A stretch of DNA of 64,000 bases from Corylus avellana (Eukaryota; Streptophyta; Magnoliopsida; Fagales; Betulaceae), in assembly GCF_901000735.1 (NCBI RefSeq), contig NC_081542.1:35881325-35945324 (forward strand), given 5' to 3'. Under the pieces are notes generated by a model, which did not search any database, had not been told where the DNA came from, and saw nothing but the letters and a program-made list of their open reading frames with translations. Position numbers and translations under genes: made by a program. Shown piece after piece: positions 55,671-64,000 of this stretch; within the stretch, counting starts at the first letter, position 1, and each line of letters starts with the position of its first letter.

Positions 55671-56217
55671 AAATCGTTCAAAAGTGTTAGGCCTGATATG
55701 GTGCTAGTTTTGGGAGATGTTTCGGCAAGAGGTTCAGAGTTAACAAGAGGGAAATGGGTTTCTGTGGTCCACCAGTTTCAGGGACTACTGTTAGGCCCGT
55801 TTCTGGATCTTCCTTATCATGTCATTCTCGGTGACAGGGACGTCGGAGATTGTAGAGGGTTGAATGTGAAAATGGTTAATTGGGTTGCTGGCAATTTCCC
55901 AGGACTGGATTTGGCGTGTTGTGGTGCCTTTGAGATTAGTAACATTTATTAGCTTCGTCTCGCTCAATGCGGTGGCTTTGCTTTGTGGGGACAATGATCT
56001 ACGGTTTGGTGTTGAGCAAGTAGTGGAGAGAGAGTGTGGATTTGCAAATGGGAACTGAAGGCCCAACAGAAGCAATGAATGAGGGTGGCAAATTCAGGGA
56101 GATAGACCATAAATTTGGCTGGAGAGAGAATAGACTTTCACATGGGTCTGGTCCTGTTCTACTGCTTCGCTTCCCTTTGCACCGTACAGCAGATGGAAAC
56201 TGTGGTTGGGTTGACGC
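55671..56217 (+). pseudogene. metallophosphoesterase (MPPE1/CDC1-like) gene fragment, copy 2
   Basis: Exon-like sequence after an AG at 55670 encodes MVLVLGDVSARGSELTRGKW, then PFLDLPYHVILGDRDVGDC and VNWVAGNFPGLDLACCGAFE. It has both the GD and the GDRD metal-site boxes. A TAG at 55950-55952 and a one-base shift break it; the next frame carries FVSLNAVALLCGDN, and after a second shift GPVLLLRFPLH appears at about 56145-56180. The fragment stops where non-homologous AT-rich sequence leads into the right inverted repeat. N- and C-terminal parts of the enzyme are missing. The family call is by motif only. Confidence 0.62.
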
Positions 56218-56314
56218 ACCCCCATAAAATTTTTACCATTTTTTATTTTTATTTTTAACGTTTAGTTTTTTTTTTTTAATTTTAATTTTATTATTTTAAT
56301 TTTTAATTTTTAAT

Positions 56315-56504
56315 TTTTAGGACACGTGGCGTATTATGGGAGTGACACGTGAAAATTTTGTTAAGTAGAACTGACGGAACTAACGGAGATATTGATTTTG
56401 TCTTTTCTCATATGTTGGGTACTAGATTTGTCCTGTTTCAAAACTTAGAGGGGAAAAAAAAAAAAAAAAAGTAAAAACTGAGATATTAAAAAAGTTATTA
56501 ACCC
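56315..56504 (-). repeat. Pack-MULE right terminal inverted repeat
   Basis: Reverse complement of the left arm with a longer A/T run; followed by the TTAATTTAA duplication. Confidence 0.85.
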
Positions 56505-56513
56505 TTAATTTAA

Positions 56514-57019
56514 ATTGGGTGTAATTTGATGGAGTTAAGGTTTAATATTAGAATTTTTGACTTTGATACCATATTAAATCATCACTTATATCAAAAACTT
56601 AAGCTAATAAAAAAAATTAATCACTTCATTATTATTTTAATACTTAACTAACTAGATTGAATCACGAAACCTTGAATTACATACGTACACTGTTACATCG
56701 TCAGTCAAATGTTGCAGTATTGTGTGTTATTTTCTTCCATTGATTTATTTGATTTATGGCTCAGTACCCATATATAGAGGGACTCTGAAGGATGAGAGAG
56801 CTCTGTTATTAGGTGATTATTTAGATTTAGAATATGTTTGGAATTGTATTTGAAAAATAGAGCTTTTAAGTCCAAAAAAAAAATGTTTTTTTTTTTTTTT
56901 TTGGCAAAAACGTCATTTTTAAGCTTTTACCAAAGTGCGTTTTAGCCATTTTTTTGGCTTTTTGGGAAAGTTTTTAATTTTTTTTACCAAATGGGTACTT
57001 TTCTTCAAACAATTTTTTT
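56514..57019. other. AT-rich spacer before duplication copy 2
   Basis: Contains TTTGATACCATATTAAATCA near 56568, which on the minus strand resembles a primer-site context like that at 53975. No gene seen. Confidence 0.45.
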
Positions 57020-57511
57020 TAGTATTAAATGAACTTTTAAGCCTCTTAATTATATGTGGTTCAATTATCAATTAGAATTTTATGCCCATAATTGGTGTGT
57101 AACTATGAAATTATGATCAACAAGGGTTAGGTGCAGCAAGAAACTATTGAAGTCCAAGCTTGACGCCTCACACCAGCTTGCCAGATATGTGGTGATCATC
57201 TCAGTGTAATAACTAATAACACTAAGATTTTTTTTTTTATTAAAATAATTTGTCAAAATATTTAAAATACTCTTTTTTTTTTAAAAAAAAAAAAAAATTA
57301 CAAAGATTTTTTATAATAAAAAAATAAATACTTGAATCTTTACGAGATTTTGGGATATTTTAAGAATTTTTACAAAATTTAACAAAAATTCTAACAGAGT
57401 TGAGTAATTAAAAGAAAATGAGAGTTTGATACCCTTAATTTAGAGTTTTTGAACTCTAAAAGATACTTTCAAAATGCATGGAAGTTTTAGGGGGTTTTGT
57501 GAAGTTTTCCC

Positions 57512-57950
57512 TAAATAATATAACAATATATACACTATTTAATAATTTATACATCATTAGATTTATGAAATTTAATTCTAATCATAAATGACTTCTCTTC
57601 ATTTTATTTAAAAGAGAGAATTCTATTTCATTTAGCAAATGTTTAAAATACTATACCTTTTACTACATACTCACCGATTTATAATTAGAGAAATAATTAA
57701 GTGTATAGTTACAAGTCAATCATTAACTAATTAAAATTACAAGTCAATTTATTATTTAATTATTTAACCAATTATAAAATGTCATAAATGTCGTAAAAAC
57801 AGTTGACCCCACATTTTTTTTTTTTATATTTGTATAAGTACCTCACACATTTTTGAAACCACCGACATGAGCACTAGCATTTTACATCTGTTAATTTAAT
57901 CTACTAAATTAAAAGATTTTATAATAAATAAAATGTCTTTAAAAGCTCTT
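57512..57950 (+). repeat. direct repeat R, copy 2 unit 1
   Basis: Matches 4797-5230; its partner is at about 58850-59272. Confidence 0.75.
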
Positions 57951-58269
57951 TCAATTTTTTTTTATTAAATTAATACTTTTTTCTTCAAACAGATTTTTTG
58001 CGTATTAAACGCACTTTTAGGCCCCTCAAATACACACCCAAATAAGCCCTTAGTTCCACATCATCTTGATATTCATCTCTTGGTAAAAAATTTAAAACCC
58101 CTAGCATTTCTCTTTTTGCATACAGCATACCACATGGAGCTTTTGAAACATTTTTATATCACGAAAGCTTATTTCAAATCAGTTGAACCACCATGATTAA
58201 TTTTGCATTGTTTCCTTTATTTTTTAATTTAATAAAAGAGTAAATTTTACTACCAAAACTCAATAATAC

Positions 58270-58620
58270 TGTTAGAATATTATATTTCCGTAATATTTAT
58301 GTAGCAAAATACTCCCGTAGTATAATTAATATATTACGGAAATATTCTCCACATATATTATTGTAATATTTGATACGGTATTCATTATTGTAAATATGTT
58401 GATTTTATGTGGTTTTGTAATTATTGTATTTCTGTTCTTTTAACGCCTTATTCAACTATATATAAGTCATTATATTGTACAAGTGAACATACATCATAAA
58501 TACAAATTTATTCTCTACAATTATCTTTTTGTTGTCTATTTCAAATACAGTTTTTTTTTTTTTTTTTTCATTTTCATTTTCATTTGAGCATTCTTTTCTG
58601 CGTTTCTTTTTGTTTCAACA
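58270..58620 (+). mobile_element. Copia-type LTR, copy 2
   Basis: TGTTAGAATATT to TTTCAACA, with ATAC on both sides (58266-58269, 58621-58624). Longer than copy 1 by a T/CATTTT-rich insertion near its end. TATA-like CTATATATAAG replaces the better box of copy 1. Confidence 0.6.
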
Positions 58621-58849
58621 ATACACCAAATACTTGTTGCGGTTGTTGTTTTACGTGACAGAAATTGTAGAAGTCTTATCACTCAAAATCAAAAAATTTA
58701 TGAAGAAACGGGTCCGCCATGCTCCTCAATTGTCCATCACGTGCCGCCACCCTCTCTGCACATGAGATTCCCCAACCGGGCATCGCCACACACTCCTCAC
58801 TCTCCCCACTAGCTACTGCATAATAGATCCACATCCACGGTACTCCACA

Positions 58850-59272
58850 TTGCTATATAACAATATATATGTACACTATTTGATGATATAAACATCATTA
58901 AATTTATGAAATTTAATTCTAATCATAAATCACTTCTCTTCATTTTATTTAAAAGAGCGAATTCTATTTCATTTAGCAAAATATTTAAAATACTATACTT
59001 TATACTACAAATTCACTGATTATAAATCAGTGAAATAATTAAGTGTATAGTTACAAGTCAATCATTAACTAATTAAATTTACAAGTCAATTTTTTATTTA
59101 ATTATTTAACCAATTATAAAATGTCATATATGTCGTAAAAACAGCCGATCGCACAATTTTTTTTTTTGTAAGCAGCTCAAACATTTTTGAAACGACCCAC
59201 ATGAGCGCTAACATTTCACATCTGTTAATTTAATCTACTAAATTAAAAGATTTTATAATAAATAAAATGTCC
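58850..59272 (+). repeat. direct repeat R, copy 2 unit 2
   Basis: Matches 6520-6950. Its left end is fused to the Copia leader by the deletion. Confidence 0.75.
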
Positions 59273-59452
59273 TAAAATGTCCCTCCATGCCAATGGTCCA
59301 AGCTACGTACTGAGACCTTGACAGCCTACAGTACTAACCAAAACTGTGGCATGGCATGAGAAATATTCGCACTTTTTCAGACTTCCGAGACTGCATGCAT
59401 GCTCAGGTCATTTTCATATCTAATCCTTTGCCGTCAATTCTTTTTTTTTTTT

Positions 59453-60632
59453 TGGTTGAAATATTTTATAAACTAGGTTTATTGATATTTTCTTTAATAT
59501 GTTATTTTTCTTTATGATAGAAGATTTTTATTATTCGTCATTATATTTTCTTGTAAGGTTTATTCTCTTTCTTAATTAGTTTAGGTCTATTTTAGAGTTT
59601 CTTATTCACTACTCATTCTCTCTCTATAAATAGAAAGTTATGTAATATTGTTTGATACAGTGAATATACAAGATGTAGCCCATACGTCTCTCTCCGCTTC
59701 CGTTTCCTCTTTTTTCGTTCTCTTTCATATTTTATATTTTATATATATTTTAACATTGTATCAGAGCCAATTTTTATGGATTTCAATGAAAGTAGTATGA
59801 CGTTTTATTTTAGTGTTTTCTAGCGTTCTCTTCCCAAGATCTCGCAATTTTGCTCTTCCGAAGATCTCCAAATATTGTTGTGATCCATGGCTCTATTCAT
59901 TGGCGAATCTTGGCACAATGCGGTTTGGCCCTTCACAGGATTTTTAACGGCTAGTTTCCCTTCTCCAGCCTCATTGTCAGTTGCGGTTTGACCCTTCATC
60001 AAATTCTTTTAGCGGCTTGTCTCCGTTCTCCAGTATTTCTCTAGCCATCACTTTCAGCCTTTCTTGTCCTTCTTGTTGGCGAACCTTGGCACAATGTGGT
60101 TTGGCCCTTCATAGGATTTAACGGCTAGTTTTCGTTCTCTGACCATCATTGTCAATTGCGGCTTGGCCCTTAACTGGATTCTTTTAGCGGCTTGTCTCTG
60201 TTCTCCGGTATTTATCTGGCCGTCACTTTCATCCTTTCTTGCCGCCATTGCCTTGATCCAACTATCGACTTCGGATGTCTTTAATTTCTTCTCTTTTCCA
60301 AACTCAAGCTTACACCTTGAATTTGAGGGGGGATATTGGAATATTTTATAAATTAGGTTTATTGATATTTTCCTTAATATGTTATTTCTCTTTATGATAG
60401 AAGATTTTTATTCTTTATCATTATATTTTCTTGTAAGGTTTATTATCTTCCTTAATTAGTTTAGGTCTACTTTAGAGTTTCTTGTTCACTACTCATTCTC
60501 TCTCTATAAATAGAGAGTTATGTAATATTGTTTGATACAATGAATATACAAGATGTAGCCTATATGTCTCTCTCCGCTTCCGCTCTCTCTTTCATATTTT
60601 AGTATTTTATATTTTATATATATATTTCAACA
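59453..60632 (+). mobile_element. TRIM-sized non-autonomous Copia-like element, copy 2
   Basis: LTRs at about 59453-59755 and 60334-60632, polypurine tract TTTGAGGGGGGA before the second. The primer site here reads TTGTATCAGAGCC, so between the two copies every position of the usual tRNA-iMet-type site is preserved in at least one. The internal tandem units are also present. Confidence 0.85.
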
Positions 60633-60675
60633 TTTTTAATTATAAAATTAATTTTTGTAGTTGTAATAAGTTAAT

Positions 60676-62965
60676 TGTAACGCCCTAAGTTCTAGAGGTA
60701 GAGCGACTGGGAGCAATTGTAACATATTCTTAGTAAAAAATAAAAATTCTCCTACCATATGATTACCATAGAAACATAACATCACCAGAGTACTATAAAC
60801 TCTTATTATGAAATCACAAACACATAATGTGCTAGTATTCAATAATCTCATAAGCAATAAAGTTACACAGTCTACACTTGTCCTAAGCGGTCTACTCTAT
60901 GGAATGGAGTCCCAGACACTTCTACTGCTACTGCTCCTGCTAGTACACAAAGCAATAAGCCCAAGTGTCCCAGCCATTGGGCCAGATGTTCGAGTCTTTA
61001 ACTACTAGGAGGCCTGCCGGTACCCTTGTCCTCAGTACTATGATATATAAGGCCATCCTCCTCTCTAAAACCTAAATTGACCTTTGATAAATAATTGATC
61101 AAACCTCTACTGGTTGGTCATACCTAGTTCCTTTAAACACTTAAACTGAAATTTCCATTTCTAACCAATAGTAATCTTTCTTACTATTTACCTCAAACCA
61201 TAACATAGACCATACCTATGTTAAAACAGCTCCCAAACAAAGCACTGTAATAAAATTCTGATATAATTTCCTCCGAGAAAATCATCATTAAATCCACTAA
61301 TTCGCACCATAACAATAATCCTATAGTTCTTATGAATCCAACTTTACCCAAAGTAATATCTTCCTCAAAACGCCGTTAAAGATGAACCATCAATTAACTT
61401 TAGTACCTTTACTCGATAATCAAAAATCAAGGATAGCGGCTTATATCTTAAGATCGACCGAGTCCAAAAATGAGAATTAGCAACCCATACTAATCCATGG
61501 AAATCATGTCAATGTTGAATCATTTAACAAATTACATCCTAAAGATTCAATAAGATGTCTCAAAATATAATACGTCTTTAACTAAAGTCTAATGTCAAAT
61601 ACCACAATGTTTCAAATATTATGACTCCTATATATCTAGATGAATTACTTATCCAACTTTACCAAACATATACACCATAAATCCATCTTTCCCTTATAGT
61701 GAAGATTATAGAATCATGCAGATTTATAAACCCGATTTTTGCAAGAAATTCCTAGTTTCATTTGAAACCTCAAATCCTTTCATTAATCATTAAACACTAA
61801 CCACAGAAATCTCAAATGTACATAGTCTAGATATTAGGGTATGTGTACCTCAATACTCATGATGGTCAAATAATCATCCGGTTACTCCTATGACCATTAT
61901 TTATATAATTCTAATAATTTTAATCTTAACCAATCTTAGCATTCTTTTTAAAGTCCTCAATATATCATCACTACAAATTTTCTTGTACCTTGAATTTAAG
62001 ACACGTCCTAATAAAAGAATTTAAACCATACCAGTACGGAATGTATATCCCTTTGTAAGAATCATAAATCCCACTTATCACAAGATTTATTGTAGTATTA
62101 ACAAGATCCACACTCTTAAAAATTTAGTCCTCAAGTTATAAAATATTTTAAATCCATTCCATAGAAACTCTTAACCTTGGTTAGGACCTCAAAATCTCCT
62201 CTTAACCATTATTTGACAACGACATTAATCTTAGGTATGTAACTCATACAAGTACTTCAATTCTAGATCCTTTATATCTTAGTCCTTAAATATCAACTTA
62301 AATGCAATCCTTTCTAGAGGTCGTTACTGGCTGCGCCACTAATAACATAATGAGAGTCATTGATATTAAATAATCTATCCACATAAGAAAAATTTGACTA
62401 TTGGGGTTGAAACCTAGCAATCTTCCCTATTATTATCCTAGTCATTAAGACAACTTGAGTCTTATTCTCCTCCTTAATCAATGCTTGCAAAGTATTAAAC
62501 AAATTAATACCATTATAAAGCATCAATTTTGGTGTCGCACCAATTAACTTGTCCTTACTCTTTTGATTAAAACCTAATGCTTCAGCTGTGATCATCACCT
62601 AATAGATCATTAATCCATACTTAATTTCCTCAAGTAACTGATGTCTCCCAATCAACTGAACTTCTTTGCTCTGATATCACCTGTAACGCCCCAAGTTCTA
62701 AAGGTAGAGCGATTGGGAGCAATTGTAACATCATTATACAAGGTCTTAAACAGTTCTATTTAAGGTCACTCATTGAATTTTTGGCTCCAAAACAATGTGG
62801 CTTTTCTTTCAATAACCCACTAAATTTCTAACTAGCAATTTCCATCATCTTTCACATTAAGTCTACTTACCTAACTTCATATAAATCTTAATAAAATTGC
62901 AAATCCTCATTATCCTTGATATTAAGATCGCCTTTATTCTAAGGTATAAATTTCGGGGTATTACA
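60676..62965 (-). mobile_element. gypsy-like non-coding LTR element, copy 2
   Basis: LTR at 62682-62965 (minus), primer site at 62669-62680 with one change, and about 49 bases of LTR end at 60676. It has the same missing 3' LTR body as copy 1, so that loss predates the duplication. No gag or pol. Confidence 0.6.
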
Positions 62966-63125
62966 TTTATGTAGTATAAAAATATTTTAAGAGCTTCATG
63001 TAGGATGCAAAAATAATAAATAGGTCTTGGTATTTTATTTGTCTAATTTTTTAACGTAAACATCATATGCTACGTCAGCACGCACCAATAATATTTTGAC
63101 ATGTGTTACCTGTAAGATCTGTTTG

Positions 63126-63356
63126 TTTGACAAAATCTTCTTTCATTTCATAACATAACAAGATCTAGAGTATGGAAACTCTAAATATCAAGAGTAATTT
63201 GCTCTAAAAGAACTACATCGAAAATGCAATTAGGAATCTCTTCCATATATCCAGACTATCTCAGTAGGTTCTTGCACCGCTATTTTTTCCAAGCCATGAG
63301 TCGCGCCACTGCCTTCCCTTTTGGTGTGCATAGCCTCCCATCGACGAAAACCAGAG
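63126..63356 (-). pseudogene. LINE RNase H tail, copy 2
   Basis: Same segment as 10860-11089, ending at the AGGAC target site (63357-63361) of the Athila insertion. Confidence 0.75.
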
Positions 63357-63361
63357 AGGAC

Positions 63362-64000
63362 TGATAAGTATCAAATATTGCATATTTGGACTCCTTTATT
63401 TACATTAGTTAATCATTTAGATGTGTTGTTATTTAATATTTTGTGTCAGTTTTCTGTTTTTAGTATTTTGTAGGTCATTGAAGAAAAACTACAACTTGAA
63501 AAAGGAAAAATGCAAAGTTTGGAAGAAAGCATACTTTGAGAAGACCTAGATGATGTGGTTAAGTCTAACCAAATCCAAGAAAATGTTAAATCGGATTAAA
63601 GATCAGATTGGATAAAATTTCGGATTTGATTCAAATTCAGATTCTGCACACATCTTAGTATTTTTACCATAACTTTCTACTCAAATATCGGATTGAAGTG
63701 ATTCAAATGGCATTGGAAATATAACTCAAAATAATACAATTTGTTGTGAAATAGGAGTTTTCTAATTCGGACAGTTACTATGCCAAAATCGCCCTGCAAT
63801 TAAAGGACACAAATTTGGACGAATCCTATTCCGATTTCTATTCTGATTTCAGACTTCTATTTTGACTGGGAGACATGCCTCCGAATTATCTAGGTTTAAT
63901 AGGGCTTCTAGGACTTTCCTAAGCCGATAAATAGACCTCTTTGCATTCAAGAAAAGAAAGAGAATTCCAGAGAGCAAAATTTTACAGTTTTTCTCCTTTT
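63362..64000 (+). repeat. Athila-type LTR at the duplicated insertion site (cut by window end)
   Basis: Starts TGATAAGTATC directly after AGGAC, exactly as LTR 1 at 11095, and matches it at about 95% by eye. A TATA-like box (CGATAAATAG) lies near 63926. The element continues past the window, so what it contains is unknown. Confidence 0.88.

Larger units (their letters stand above)
55229..56504 (+). mobile_element. Pack-MULE carrying a metallophosphoesterase fragment
   Basis: Long terminal inverted repeats (about 55229-55415 and 56315-56504) start GGGGTAATAACTTTTTTGGT and end as its near reverse complement. The 9-base duplication TTAATTTAA flanks both sides (55220-55228, 56505-56513), the length typical of Mutator-like elements. 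Between the repeats lies a host gene piece with intron-like sequence at its left; no transposase. The inverted repeats are roughly 85-90% matched by eye, so the insertion is not very recent. Confidence 0.85.
57020..63356 (+). repeat. segmental duplication, copy 2
   Basis: Direct copy of 4545-11089 with the same order of parts: repeat R, Copia LTR, repeat R, TRIM-like element, gypsy-like element, LINE 3' end. It keeps about 230 bases (57185-57417) missing from copy 1 and lacks the Copia gag segment through a deletion at about 58853. No LINE interrupts it near 57015, unlike copy 1 at 4500. Confidence 0.9.

Overview
The window is plant nuclear DNA, most likely from a eudicot. The evidence is Athila-type Ty3/gypsy elements primed by a tRNA-Asp-type site, plant L1-type LINEs with an RNase H tail, an En/Spm (CACTA) element with DUF4218/DUF4216-like and Transposase_24-like genes, a MULE carrying a host-gene piece, and a family-1 glycosyltransferase fragment of UGT72 type. 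I see no intact ordinary host gene. It is a repeat-rich, nested-transposon region with six runs of N (750-849, 2762-2861, 20916-21015, 33369-33468, 35151-35170, 54406-54533). Four of these are exactly 100 bases, so true distances across them are unknown.

Layout: 165-660 holds a piece of a metallophosphoesterase gene. 850-4500 is a minus-strand LINE whose ORF2 core is lost in a gap. 4545-11089 is copy 1 of a segmental duplication containing a broken Copia element, a TRIM-sized LTR element, a gypsy-like non-coding LTR element and the 3' end of a second LINE. 11095-30300 is a composite Athila-type element with the order LTR-internal-LTR-internal-LTR, bounded by one 5-base target duplication (AGGAC), inside that second LINE. 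The LINE continues at 30306-30643 and 31925-33368, and a solo LTR (30649-31919, duplication AAAGG) interrupts it again. 33469-41223 is a CACTA element with broken TNP2-type and well-preserved Transposase_24-type genes, a captured SF3A2 (spliceosome) gene piece, and two tandem-repeat arrays at its right end. It ends inside a truncated UGT72-type gene (41224-41864, minus). 44298-51700 is a second CACTA-like repeat split by a 5.7-kb gag-only Athila-type element (45345-51028, duplication ACGTG). 52743-53011 is a tiny 5'-truncated LINE with a 15-base target duplication. 55229-56504 is a Pack-MULE with 9-base duplications carrying another metallophosphoesterase piece. 57015-64000 is copy 2 of the segmental duplication, running into the same Athila LTR at the same site as copy 1.

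The main points of interest are as follows. The two Athila internal regions appear identical over about 7.1 kb, including seven premature stops and one frameshift, yet switch abruptly to clearly diverged flanks. Outer LTRs and middle LTR belong to different subfamilies. A direct duplication of about 52 kb period post-dates the Athila insertion. Two DNA transposons carry host gene fragments. A CpG-rich palindrome (TGCGATCGATCGCA and variants) recurs in unrelated transposons. All identities were judged by eye; no database search was possible.
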